A stretch of DNA of 14,008 nt from DAOTWP01 sp034435675 (GCA_034435675.1 DAOTWP010000294.1:1-14008); one strand, 5' to 3'. Shown: positions 1-6,895, counted from the stretch's first letter. Numbers and translations: made by a program. Notes: generated from the letters alone by a model not told the origin.

Positions 1-2
1 GT

Positions 3-46
3 TAGTCCACTTAGTCCACACCCCTTGGGGTGGACTAAGTGGACTA
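3..46. repeat. Long inverted repeat (hairpin) at window edge
   Basis: TAGTCCACTTAGTCCA (3-18) is perfectly complementary to TGGACTAAGTGGACTA (31-46), and the 12 bases between them (19-30) include CCCC/GGGG that can extend the stem with a 2-nt bulge. Each arm is itself a tandem repeat of the 9-mer TTAGTCCAC (2-10 and 11-19). No T-run follows, so it is not a classic terminator. It could be a repeat-element fragment, an operator or the end of an element starting outside the window. Confidence 0.75.
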
Positions 47-175
47 GCGAAGGGTCGGTGGTGGCAGGGGGAGCAGGGAGAAAAATGCCCCCGGCACGCC
101 GGCACGCCAGCACACCGGGTCACAGCGGGAATGCCATGCCGGGACAGCGCCAGCACCCACGCCAGAAGCGGACTT
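47..175. other. Intergenic stretch without recognisable gene
   Basis: No credible coding frame is visible. The stretch is GC-rich, with short repetitive wording such as CGGCACGCCGGCACGCC around 91-108. Together with the hairpin before it and the foldback repeat after it, it forms the non-coding lead-in to the ABC-F gene. Confidence 0.5.
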
Positions 176-354
176 ATGGATAAATCAAAATGAATGCTCC
201 TCAGATGCGGTCTGAACACTCGTGATTGCTCCCGTAGAGGCGGGTCTGAGACCCGCCCCTACGCAACGGTGGCAGAGTTTTCAGACCGCCTCGCATCGTT
301 ATGAACAATGGGATCAATCCCATTTGTTGGCAATCTGATTGATTTTTCCATGAG
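176..354 (+). repeat. 179-bp foldback repeat (MITE-like), copy 1
   Basis: This stretch is nearly identical (about 5 mismatches by eye, no indels) to the reverse complement of 10401-10579. It is nested: outer ends ATGGATAAATCA (176-187) and the complement of ATGGAAAAATCA (ending at 351) form near-perfect terminal inverted repeats. Inner arms GCGGTCTGAACACTC (207-221) and GAGTTTTCAGACCGC (275-289) pair at 14 of 15 positions. The core (234-262) is a GTAG-A-GGCGGGTCT...CCCGCCCCTAC palindrome. A second palindrome, AATGGGAT-CA-ATCCCATT, lies at 307-324. It encodes no protein, which fits a non-autonomous miniature element. I see no clear target-site duplication. Confidence 0.85.
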
Positions 355-464
355 CAGCTATCCGTAAACGCAAACAAGGGGATGATGCAGGTTTCCAAAA
401 TAATCCGGCGTTTGGGCGGACGGCTTCGCTCTGCGGGCGCAGGCACCTTTTTCCCTGTGACGGG

Positions 465-494
465 TTCAACCCGCTGCCGCTGCCGTGTTATAAT
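465..494 (+). promoter_or_regulatory. Putative promoter of the ABC-F gene
   Basis: A perfect -10 hexamer TATAAT lies at 489-494. A weak -35 candidate, TTCAAC (465-470), sits 18 bp upstream. Transcription would start near 501, leaving a leader of about 50 nt before the ATG at 552. The -10 is convincing and the -35 is not. Confidence 0.5.
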
Positions 495-551
495 GGCGCG
501 GTGGCAGTGAACTCCCATCCCTGAAGACTTGACACTGAGGGCACAAAACGC

Positions 552-2498
552 ATGTCTCTGCTGGTCGCCAAAGACCTTGCCAAAGCCTATGGACCCGACG
601 AGATTTTCGCGGGCATCAGTGCCGAAATCCCGCATAAGGCGCGGATCGCGCTGGTGGGACCCAACGGCGCGGGCAAAACCACCCTGATCAACATTCTGGC
701 GGGGCTGGACAGCTCTACCGCGGGCGGCGTGACACTGGCGCGGGGTACGCAGATTGGCTTTTTGCCGCAGCGTCCTGAACTCGCCGGGCAGCATACACTG
801 TGGGAAGAAGCGCTGCGGGCGGTGGAACACCTGCGCCGGATGGAAGCGCGGCTGTCTGAACTGGAACACGCGCTGGCAGACAGCGTGCAGCACGATGCGG
901 CGCTGGCGGAATACGGCAGGCTGCAGGAACAGTTCGAGCAGCAGGGCGGTTATACCTATGAAACGCGCCTGCGGGCGGTGCTGCAAGGGGTAGGCTTCAA
1001 ACCGGATGATTTTCAGATGCCGCTGCCCAAACTGAGCGGCGGGCAAAAAACGCGCGCGCTGCTGGCGCGGCTGCTGCTGGAAGCGCCCGACCTGCTGGTG
1101 ATGGACGAGCCGACTAATCACCTCGATATTCAGGCGGTGGAATGGCTGGAAGGCTTTCTGAAGGACTTCCCCGGCGCGGTGCTGGCAGTCAGCCATGACC
1201 GCTACTTCATGGACAACTTCGCCAGCACGATCTGGGAACTGGACTTTGGCGAGCTGGAAGTTTATCGCGGCAATTACAGCCATTATGTGCAGCAGCGCGA
1301 AGCCCGCCACGAACGGCTGCTGAAGGAATACACAGCGCAGCAGGAATTCCTCGCCAAAGAGCAGGAATTTATCCGCCGTAATATGGGCAGCCGGGGCACG
1401 TCGCAGGCGAAGGGACGCCTGAAGCGGCTGGAAACAATGGCGAAGCGCGGCAAGGTCATCATGAAACCGCGCAGCCGCCAGACCATGCACCTGCGCATGG
1501 AATCGGTGCTGCGCAGCGGCAATCAGGTGTTGGTGACGCGCGGGTTGTCGGTGGGCTATCCCGATGCCGACGCGCCGCTGTTCAGCGTGCCGGACATCGT
1601 GCTGATGCGTGGGGAAACCGCCGCGCTGATCGGACCGAACGGCGTGGGCAAAAGCACATTCCTCAAAACTGTGCTGGGGCAGTTGAACCCGCTGGCGGGC
1701 GAGGCGAAGCTGGGCGCAGCGGTGAAAATTGGCTACTTTGCGCAGGCGCACGAACTGCTCGACCCGGCGCACAGCATCATGGACGAGATTCAGACCGTCA
1801 AGCCCATGCCGCTGAGCGAGGCGCGCAGTTATCTGGGCAAATTCCTGTTCAGCGGGGACGATGCTTTCCGGCAGGTGAGCACACTCTCCGGCGGGGAGCG
1901 CGGGCGGGTGGCGCTGGCAAAGCTGGCGCTCAGCGGCGCGAATTTCCTGCTGCTGGACGAACCAACCAACCATCTCGACATCGAGAGTCAGGAAATTCTG
2001 CAATCGGTACTGGAAAACTACGACGGCACGATTCTGATCGTCAGCCATGACCGCTACCTGATTGACGCGCTGGGTACACAAATCTGGGCGGCGGAACCGG
2101 GCAAAATGACAGTCTATCGCGGCACGTATCAGGATTACCTTGCCATGCGCGCCGGGCAGGAAGCCTTTATCGGCGTGACACTGGACGGCGACAACCCCAC
2201 GCGCCCGGCGGCGGCAGACACAGGGGCGGCGAGCACGCGCCCGGCGGAGGACAACGGCAAACCCCGCGCTGCCGAACGCAGGCACGGGCTGAATCCTTAC
2301 CAGCTCAAAAAGCGTGTTGCCGAACTGGAAGCGGCAATTCACACGCTGGAGGCGCGGCTGGCGCAGATTACGGCGGCGATCGAGCGCGCCAGCACTGCCG
2401 GCGATGCCGCGCAGATCACGCACCTGGGCGAGGAATACCGGCAGGCGGAGTGGGAACTGGACAGCGCTATGAGCGAGTGGGCAGAACTGGCGGAGTGA
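552..2498 (+). CDS. ABC-F family ATP-binding protein (ribosome-associated)
   Basis: The protein has 648 residues, two ABC ATPase domains and no membrane segments, which is the ABC-F layout. Domain 1 has Walker A GPNGAGKTT (36-44), signature LSGGQ (161-165), Walker B with DEPTNHLD (185-192) and SHDRYF (214-219). Domain 2 has GPNGVGKST (361-369), LSGGER (445-450), DEPTNHLD (469-476) and SHDRYL. The charged linker at about 230-320 corresponds to the region that contacts P-site tRNA in EttA-type proteins. A Pro/Ala-rich spacer at about 545-575 leads to a C-terminal coiled coil at about 580-648, as in Uup/YdiF-type members. All catalytic motifs are intact. The family binds the ribosomal E site to relieve stalling or protect from antibiotics; which of these applies cannot be read from sequence. 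The ATG at 552 follows GAGG (537-540). It is probably co-transcribed with the deaminase starting 4 bp after its stop. Confidence 0.95.
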   Translation: MSLLVAKDLAKAYGPDEIFAGISAEIPHKARIALVGPNGAGKTTLINILAGLDSSTAGGVTLARGTQIGFLPQRPELAGQHTLWEEALRAVEHLRRMEARLSELEHALADSVQHDAALAEYGRLQEQFEQQGGYTYETRLRAVLQGVGFKPDDFQMPLPKLSGGQKTRALLARLLLEAPDLLVMDEPTNHLDIQAVEWLEGFLKDFPGAVLAVSHDRYFMDNFASTIWELDFGELEVYRGNYSHYVQQREARHERLLKEYTAQQEFLAKEQEFIRRNMGSRGTSQAKGRLKRLETMAKRGKVIMKPRSRQTMHLRMESVLRSGNQVLVTRGLSVGYPDADAPLFSVPDIVLMRGETAALIGPNGVGKSTFLKTVLGQLNPLAGEAKLGAAVKIGYFAQAHELLDPAHSIMDEIQTVKPMPLSEARSYLGKFLFSGDDAFRQVSTLSGGERGRVALAKLALSGANFLLLDEPTNHLDIESQEILQSVLENYDGTILIVSHDRYLIDALGTQIWAAEPGKMTVYRGTYQDYLAMRAGQEAFIGVTLDGDNPTRPAAADTGAASTRPAEDNGKPRAAERRHGLNPYQLKKRVAELEAAIHTLEARLAQITAAIERASTAGDAAQITHLGEEYRQAEWELDSAMSEWAELAE

Positions 2499-2502
2499 AT
2501 CC

Positions 2503-2958
2503 ATGACAGCCACGCACGAGCGTTACATCCACCGTGCCTATGCCCTCGCGCGGCAGGCGCTGGTCTACGGCAATCACCCGTTTGGCGCGCTGCTGGTGCA
2601 CGAAGACCACATCATCCTCGTGGCGCGCAACACGGTCATCACCAGCCATGACCCGACACAGCACGCCGAACTGCGGCTGGTGAGCAAAGCGGCGCGGCGG
2701 TTCAGCGCGGATATTCTGGCGCAGAGCACGCTGTATACCAGCACAGAGCCGTGCGCGATGTGCGCGGGAGCGATCTACTGGGCGGGCATCCCGACGGTGG
2801 TGTTCGGTTGTTCGGCGGCGGCGCTGGCGCAGTTGGCAGGCGACGATTTCCTGATTCCCAGCAGCGCAGTTTTCGCGCACGGTCAGCGGGCGGTCACGCT
2901 GATCGGTCCCGTGCTGGAGGACGAGGGCATCGCTGTTCACGGGGATTTCTGGGCATAA
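2503..2958 (+). CDS. CMP/dCMP-type zinc deaminase (guanine deaminase-like)
   Basis: This 151-residue protein is of the cytidine deaminase-like fold. The zinc site and catalytic base are visible as H54-A-E56 and P83-C84-A-M-C87, so H54, C84 and C87 bind zinc and E56 is the proton shuttle. The stretch THPFGALLV-like at about 24-31 and the C-terminal GDFW (148-150 region) resemble bacterial guanine deaminases and generic nucleoside deaminases more than tRNA-specific TadA, but substrate assignment is only inferred. The length is normal for the family. It starts 4 bp after the ABC-F stop, so the two genes likely share a transcript. Its TAA stop (2956-2958) overlaps the T-run of the rhodopsin terminator on the opposite strand. 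Confidence 0.88.
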   Translation: MTATHERYIHRAYALARQALVYGNHPFGALLVHEDHIILVARNTVITSHDPTQHAELRLVSKAARRFSADILAQSTLYTSTEPCAMCAGAIYWAGIPTVVFGCSAAALAQLAGDDFLIPSSAVFAHGQRAVTLIGPVLEDEGIAVHGDFWA

Positions 2959-2998
2959 AAAGACCGCTGGAGGTGGGGAGCAGACCCGCGCAGCGGTC
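2957..2998 (-). terminator. Rho-independent terminator of the rhodopsin gene
   Basis: On the minus strand, GACCGCTG (2998-2991) and CAGCGGTC (2969-2962) form a perfect 8-bp stem with a loop of 21 nt, followed directly by TTTTT (2961-2957). It lies about 27 bp beyond the rhodopsin stop. On the plus strand no T-run follows the stem, so it would mainly serve the rhodopsin transcript, although the hairpin could also stop the convergent deaminase transcript. Confidence 0.7.
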
Positions 2999-3024
2999 AG
3001 GGGAGATATCAGCGTTAGCGGAGC

Positions 3025-3864
3025 TTAGCTGCCTGCGGACACGCTGCTGGTCGTGCGCTGCCCATTGGCACCATAGACACCTTCCGGCGCTGGCACCTCA
3101 GCGCTTTCGCCTTCAGCCGCCATCTTGGCACGAGCGATTGCGTAGATCATCAAGCCATAACCGCACTTTGCCGCCACATCCGCGATACCATAGCCAACCT
3201 GCACGGCAACGGTTGTCGCTGCGCCCGCCACGCCAATAATCGGCAGCAGGTAGACAATCGGGTAGAAGCCCCAGGTCGCCAGCAGCAGCAGTCGTGTGTT
3301 GCGCACCAGCACGCGCGCCTCACCCGGCTGGCGATCCAGCGATGCACCCATCTCGCGGAACAGCACCCAGAGGATGTACAGGAATGGCACGGTGCTGATC
3401 GCGCCCCACAGCGCGCGCGTGCCCGTGTCGGCGGCGATTTCGCCCGGATACCCCAGGATGACCATCAGCGCGGCGGCAGTCGCCAGACGCACAATCAGGC
3501 TCGTCGTTTGACTGCGCGGCAGACGCAGCACCAGCACCAGTTCGGCGACCAGCAGCGGCACCGTCAACAGCCAGTCAATGTAACGATAGGCATCGTTGAA
3601 GGGTTCGCCCGTCAGGCGGTAAATCCCGGCGGCGGCGTCAATCGCGTAAGCGCCGGACCAGCTCTCGAAGATACGGAAATAGTGATACCCTGCGACTGCC
3701 ACGACCAGCGCCGACAGCACCAGCGCACCGCGATACTTTGCGCTGACCTGCCCGCGCGCCAGCACAAAGAAGATGAAGGACGCGAACATCGCGGCGAAGG
3801 TGAACGAAAACACATTGTAGACCAGTTGGAATTCGCCAATACTCAGCGTTTCAGGAAGCATCAT
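3025..3864 (-). CDS. Microbial rhodopsin, xanthorhodopsin-like light-driven proton pump
   Basis: This is a 279-residue seven-helix membrane protein. Helix C reads R94-Y-I-D97-W-L-L-T101-V-P-L-L-V-A-E108, the D/T/E set of outward proton pumps (counterion D97, donor E108). Helix G has D229-V-A-A-K233, the retinal Schiff-base lysine. H61 in GYHYFRIF matches the conserved proteorhodopsin/xanthorhodopsin histidine that pairs with the counterion. W98, W198, Y201 and P202 line the expected retinal pocket. Leucine 105 sits where Leu/Gln tunes colour in proteorhodopsin, suggesting green absorption. W153-G154 replaces the Trp-Trp of bacteriorhodopsin helix E; the equivalent glycine in xanthorhodopsin opens the wall for a carotenoid antenna. 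The soluble tail after about 250 is short and Ala/Glu/Ser-rich. Two ATGs are adjacent (3864 and 3861). GAGG lies 4 nt before the first and 7 nt before the second, so the second may be the true start. No retinal-synthesis gene is in the window. Confidence 0.95.
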   Translation of the reverse strand: MMLPETLSIGEFQLVYNVFSFTFAAMFASFIFFVLARGQVSAKYRGALVLSALVVAVAGYHYFRIFESWSGAYAIDAAAGIYRLTGEPFNDAYRYIDWLLTVPLLVAELVLVLRLPRSQTTSLIVRLATAAALMVILGYPGEIAADTGTRALWGAISTVPFLYILWVLFREMGASLDRQPGEARVLVRNTRLLLLATWGFYPIVYLLPIIGVAGAATTVAVQVGYGIADVAAKCGYGLMIYAIARAKMAAEGESAEVPAPEGVYGANGQRTTSSVSAGS

Positions 3865-3904
3865 CCAGCCTCATTCCGTTGTACTCACTTACTTACGTTC
3901 ACTT

Positions 3905-3924
3905 TGTTCAATATGTATTGAACA
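3905..3924. promoter_or_regulatory. Perfect inverted repeat, candidate operator
   Basis: TGTTCAATA (3905-3913) and TATTGAACA (3916-3924) are perfect 9-bp inverted arms around a 2-bp spacer. The site lies about 41 bp before the rhodopsin start, in the 229-bp region shared with the divergent acyl-CoA-dehydrogenase-like gene. The size and symmetry fit a dimeric helix-turn-helix repressor or activator. It is AT-rich in a GC-rich context. No regulator gene is adjacent, so the factor is unknown. Confidence 0.5.
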
Positions 3925-4038
3925 TTGTGATTATTATCGCTCCACTTTGCTTAGGGGTGCGTGGAAAGCGCCTGAGCGCTTGCTGAGATTTGCACCAGCT
4001 CCGCTGGTCGCAAGTGTGCAGTCGTCGCCGTCCCCGGC

Positions 4039-4044
4039 TATAAT
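4039..4044 (+). promoter_or_regulatory. Putative -10 box of the acyl-CoA-dehydrogenase-like gene
   Basis: TATAAT lies at 4039-4044, 49 bp before the ATG at 4094. No good -35 hexamer is seen at 16-18 bp upstream. Its position argues against the longer reading frame that begins upstream near 3947. Confidence 0.45.
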
Positions 4045-4093
4045 TCACTGGCATCAACACCTGGATGCACGACAGGGAAACGGAGCTGCAACT

Positions 4094-5044
4094 ATGGAGA
4101 CGACACCCTTTACCCTGCTGGACTGGCTGCTGAATGCCCCGCTGGACGACACGCCGCAGCCAACACTGAACGACTGGCGCGCGCTCAGCGCCGAGTACCT
4201 TGCCGGATGGGCGCTGCCGGTAGACCGCGCGATGGTCGGCGGTTTCCTGGCGGATCGCGCGGCATATGCCTTCGCTGCCGGGTATCAGGCGGCGCTGCGG
4301 CGGCTGGTGCCCACGCTGCCCCCGGACGACATCGCGGCGCTGTGCATCACCGAAGAAGGCAGCGCCCACCCGCGCGACATGCACACCTGCCTGACCGCGC
4401 AGGGCGACGACTACCGACTGGATGGCAAAAAGAGCTTTGTCACCAGCGCGCTTGAGGCAGAGCACCTGCTGGTTGCCGCCTGCACGGGCGTGGATGATCG
4501 TGGCAAGAACCGCCTGCGCGTGCTGCTGCTGCCGCGCGATACCGCCGGCGTGCAGGTCACGCCGCTGCCCGACCTGCCGTTTGTGCCGGAAATCAGTCAC
4601 GGCACGGTCACGTTTGAGGCGGTGGATGTGCCGCAAAGCGCCCTGCTGCCAGGGGACGGCTACAGCGCCTATGTCAAGCCGTTCCGCACGCTGGAAGACG
4701 TGCATGTGTTCGCCGGGATTACCGCGTATCTGCTGCGGCTGGCGCGGCAGTACGACTGGCTGCCCGCGCTGCGTGCCCAGCATCTGGATATGCTGCTGGT
4801 GCTGCACACGCTGGGACAGGCAGACCCGCATCTGCCGGTGGTGCATCTGGCGCTGGATGGCGTAATGCAGCAAATGCAGGCGCTGCTGGCGGCGCTGGAA
4901 CCCGCGTGGGAGACGGCAGAAGCACAGGTACGGGCGTGGTGGCAGCGCGACAAAGCACTGCTGGGCGTGGCGGGCAAGGTGCGCGGGCAGCGCACGGCGA
5001 ATGCGTGGGCATATTACGGCATGGAACAACCCGCCGGAGCGTGA
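4094..5044 (+). CDS. Acyl-CoA dehydrogenase-like protein, short and divergent
   Basis: The protein has 316 residues. The central part resembles the acyl-CoA dehydrogenase middle domain: ITEEGS (85-90) stands where family members have TEPGAGSD-type flavin-contacting residues. It is followed by a DDYRLDGKKSFVTSA stretch (105-119), equivalent to the usual G-K-K/x-W-I-T segment, and by FEAVDVP...LLPGDGY (174-190). The C-terminal part is helical (about 200-305). Typical acyl-CoA dehydrogenases are about 380 residues, so both the N-terminal helical domain and the C-terminal bundle look trimmed, and I cannot place the catalytic glutamate. The frame is open upstream to 3947, but GGAG at 4082-4085 with 8-nt spacing and a TATAAT at 4039 favour the ATG at 4094. 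It is divergent from the rhodopsin and not in an operon. The substrate is unknown, and it may be a non-catalytic or altered flavoprotein. Confidence 0.75.
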   Translation: METTPFTLLDWLLNAPLDDTPQPTLNDWRALSAEYLAGWALPVDRAMVGGFLADRAAYAFAAGYQAALRRLVPTLPPDDIAALCITEEGSAHPRDMHTCLTAQGDDYRLDGKKSFVTSALEAEHLLVAACTGVDDRGKNRLRVLLLPRDTAGVQVTPLPDLPFVPEISHGTVTFEAVDVPQSALLPGDGYSAYVKPFRTLEDVHVFAGITAYLLRLARQYDWLPALRAQHLDMLLVLHTLGQADPHLPVVHLALDGVMQQMQALLAALEPAWETAEAQVRAWWQRDKALLGVAGKVRGQRTANAWAYYGMEQPAGA

Positions 5045-5064
5045 GTCGGGCTGCGCAGACCCGC

Positions 5065-5161
5065 CTAAGTACAACCAAATTGAAAATGTCGGATGTAGGG
5101 GCAGGTCTGAGACCTGCCCCTACGGAAAATAATCCCGCTAGATTTCTGTGGTTGCACTTAG
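5065..5161. repeat. 97-bp MITE-like element with terminal inverted repeats
   Basis: CTAAGTACAACCA (5065-5077) and the complement of TGGTTGCACTTAG (5149-5161) match at 12 of 13 positions, forming terminal inverted repeats. The centre holds a perfect 29-bp palindrome (5095-5123) of the form GTAGGGGC-AGGTCT-G-AGACCT-GCCCCTAC. It has no coding capacity. The core is shared with the 179-bp repeats, but the ends differ, so the same palindromic module occurs inside two different element types. Confidence 0.65.
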
Positions 5162-5191
5162 TACAGCGACAAGATAAATTTGCATACCGGG

Positions 5192-5211
5192 CAAGGGGAT
5201 TAATCCCCTTG
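5192..5211. repeat. Perfect 20-bp palindrome (CAAGGGGATT family)
   Basis: CAAGGGGATTAATCCCCTTG is perfectly self-complementary and is followed by TTCA. It belongs to a set of similar short sequences in this window (about 304-325, 6858-6876, 10421-10452 and a half-site near 13588). It lies between the convergent acyl-CoA-dehydrogenase-like and gatA genes. A cruciform or hairpin could affect termination, but no T-run is present. Confidence 0.7.
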
Positions 5212-5317
5212 TTCAGCCAGCACGCTCATTTTGTTGGAGTACTAGCGGTTCTGGCAGGGCAGGCAAACACACGCAGCGGACATCCTGCCGGGATGCCCCT
5301 GCAACAAGCCCACGATC

Positions 5318-6784
5318 TCAGGCGATGGCGGTGGGTTTGCGCGTGTGCCAGTCGGTTGCCTGTTCGTAAGCGTGCGCGATGCGCAGCACCGTCTGCTCGC
5401 CGAATGCCGGTCCAATCACCTGCAAGCCCACCGGCAGCCCCCGGCTGTCGAACCCGCAGGGCACGCTCATGCCCGGCACGCCCGCCAGATTAACCGCAAT
5501 CGTCAGCACATCGCTCAGATACATCTGGATCGGGTCGTCGGTCTTTTCGCCAAACTTAAACGCCGTCGTTGGCGCAACCGGGCAGACCAGCGCGTCCACC
5601 TGCTCGAATGCCTGCTCGAAGTCGCGTTTGATCAGCGTGCGCACCTGCGACGCCTTGCCATAGAATGCCTCGTAATAACCCGCAGAGAGCGCATAGGTGC
5701 CGAGCATGATGCGCCGCTTGACCTCCGCGCCGAAGCCCTCGCCGCGTGTCGCCCGGTAGGTATCCCACATTTTGCCCTTGTTGACCTGCGCGCCAAAGCG
5801 GATGCCATCATAACGTGCCAGGTTGGTGCTTGCCTCGCTGGTCGCCAGAATGTAATACACTGGCAGGCTGTATTCGGTGTGCGGCATATCCACTTCAACC
5901 AGCGTCGCGCCCATGCTTTCCAGCAGGGCGATTGCCGCGCGGACCGCCTGCTCAACATCCGGCTGCATGCCCGCGCCAAAATACTGCCGGGGGATGCCCA
6001 AGCGCAGCCCTTGCACGTCGCCGGTCAGCCCGGCGGCATAATCGGGCACATCAATCTTCATGCTGGTGCTGTCCAGCGGATCATGCCCCGCCATCGCGTG
6101 CAGCAGCAGCGCCACATCGCGCACACTGCGCGCCAGTGGTCCCGCCTGATCCAGCGACGAGCCGTAGGCGATCAGCCCGTACCGTGACACCCGCCCATAG
6201 CTGGGCTTGAGCGCTGCTACCCCGCAGTAGCTCCCCGGCAGGCGAATGCTGCCGCCCGTGTCTGTGCCGAGCGTACCAGCAGCCAGCCGTGCCGCCGCTG
6301 CCGCGCCGCTGCCGCCGCTGCTGCCGCCGGGCACATGCTCCAGATTCCAGGGGTTGCGCACCGGACCATAGGCGCTGTTTTCGTTGGACGACCCCATGGC
6401 AAATTCGTCCATGTTCAGCTTGCCCAGCACAATCGCGCCGTGATCTTCCAGCCGCTTGACGCAGGTGGCGGTAAACACCGGCTTGTAACCCTTCAGGATT
6501 TTGCTGCCGCAGGTCGTCTCGATCCCTCTGGTGGACAGCACATCCTTGATGCCCAGTGGAATACCCAGCAGACGGCGGTAGTTATCGCCGGCTTTGCGCA
6601 TGTGGTCGGCGCGGTCTGCCTCGCTCAGCGCATAGGTTTCGGCAACGTTGAGATAAGCGTTCAGGGTGGGGTTAAGCTGGTCGATACGATCCAGATACGC
6701 GCGGGTCAGCTCCACACTGGAGATTTCGCGCGCATTGAGCTTCTCCAGCGCTTCGGTAATCGTCAGGTCTGTTAATGCGGTCAT
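5318..6784 (-). CDS. gatA: Asp-tRNA(Asn)/Glu-tRNA(Gln) amidotransferase subunit A
   Basis: The 488 residues are the usual GatA length. The amidase-signature catalytic triad is intact: K80 (GIPLGIKD), cis-Ser S155 in the PGGSSGGSG segment (152-160), and nucleophile S179 in GTDTGGSIRLP (173-183). Each is offset by one from Staphylococcus aureus GatA. In the GatCAB complex this subunit hydrolyses glutamine and passes ammonia to GatB, which amidates misacylated Glu-tRNA(Gln) or Asp-tRNA(Asn). The length, the MDEFAMGSSNENSAYGP stretch (125-141) and the SRYGLIAYGSSLDQAGP stretch favour GatA over other amidases. Neither gatB nor gatC is adjacent, so the complex would be encoded at scattered loci. 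The ATG at 6784 has only a weak purine-rich upstream sequence. A TATACT lies 41 bp upstream on this strand. Confidence 0.96.
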   Translation of the reverse strand: MTALTDLTITEALEKLNAREISSVELTRAYLDRIDQLNPTLNAYLNVAETYALSEADRADHMRKAGDNYRRLLGIPLGIKDVLSTRGIETTCGSKILKGYKPVFTATCVKRLEDHGAIVLGKLNMDEFAMGSSNENSAYGPVRNPWNLEHVPGGSSGGSGAAAAARLAAGTLGTDTGGSIRLPGSYCGVAALKPSYGRVSRYGLIAYGSSLDQAGPLARSVRDVALLLHAMAGHDPLDSTSMKIDVPDYAAGLTGDVQGLRLGIPRQYFGAGMQPDVEQAVRAAIALLESMGATLVEVDMPHTEYSLPVYYILATSEASTNLARYDGIRFGAQVNKGKMWDTYRATRGEGFGAEVKRRIMLGTYALSAGYYEAFYGKASQVRTLIKRDFEQAFEQVDALVCPVAPTTAFKFGEKTDDPIQMYLSDVLTIAVNLAGVPGMSVPCGFDSRGLPVGLQVIGPAFGEQTVLRIAHAYEQATDWHTRKPTAIA

Positions 6785-6824
6785 CGCTCGTTTTCGTCCG
6801 GTGCATGTGGGCGCAACGCCGCTC

Positions 6825-6830
6825 AGTATA
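6825..6830 (-). promoter_or_regulatory. Putative -10 box of gatA
   Basis: On the minus strand the sequence reads TATGGTATACTGAG, giving TATACT at 6830-6825, about 40 bp before the gatA ATG. A -35 is not clear; the upstream DNA is a degenerate CAAGG..GATTGATC..TTTG repeat. Confidence 0.4.
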
Positions 6831-6840
6831 CCATAAGTGT

Positions 6841-6895
6841 CTATTCGTAAACCCAGACAAGGCGATTGATCCTTTGTTCAGAAAGAACGGTTTCG
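6841..6895. repeat. Degenerate short palindromic repeat
   Basis: CAAGGCGATTGATCCTTTG (6858-6876), followed by TTCAG, is an imperfect version of the CAAGGGGATTAATCCCCTTG-TTCA motif at 5192. Its left flank, CTATTCGTAAACCCAGACAAGG (from 6841), resembles 357-380 (CTATCCGTAAACGCAAACAAGG). The two sites therefore appear to be decayed copies of one dispersed element. Confidence 0.5.

Noticed and set aside
529..534. Perfect TTGACA -35 hexamer
   Set aside because: The matching -10 position falls at the ATG of the ABC-F gene and shows no TATAAT-like sequence.
201..2513. 770-codon open frame on the minus strand across the ABC-F gene
   Set aside because: It is antisense to a gene with every ABC-F motif intact, its composition is Arg/Gln/His-rich as expected from the reverse of GC-rich coding DNA, and it runs into the 179-bp repeat.
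3508..3921. 137-codon frame on the plus strand opposite the rhodopsin gene
   Set aside because: It is a shadow of the rhodopsin gene, whose diagnostic residues are all present on the other strand.
3947..4093. N-terminal extension of the acyl-CoA-dehydrogenase-like protein
   Set aside because: A TATAAT lies inside it, the extra residues match nothing, and a good ribosome binding site precedes the ATG at 4094.
3908..5074. 388-codon minus-strand frame opposite the acyl-CoA-dehydrogenase-like gene
   Set aside because: It has low-complexity Gln/Arg/His composition and no domain, while the opposite strand carries recognisable family motifs, a ribosome binding site and a promoter.
5345..6187. 280-codon plus-strand frame opposite gatA
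   Set aside because: It is antisense to a complete, well-conserved gatA.
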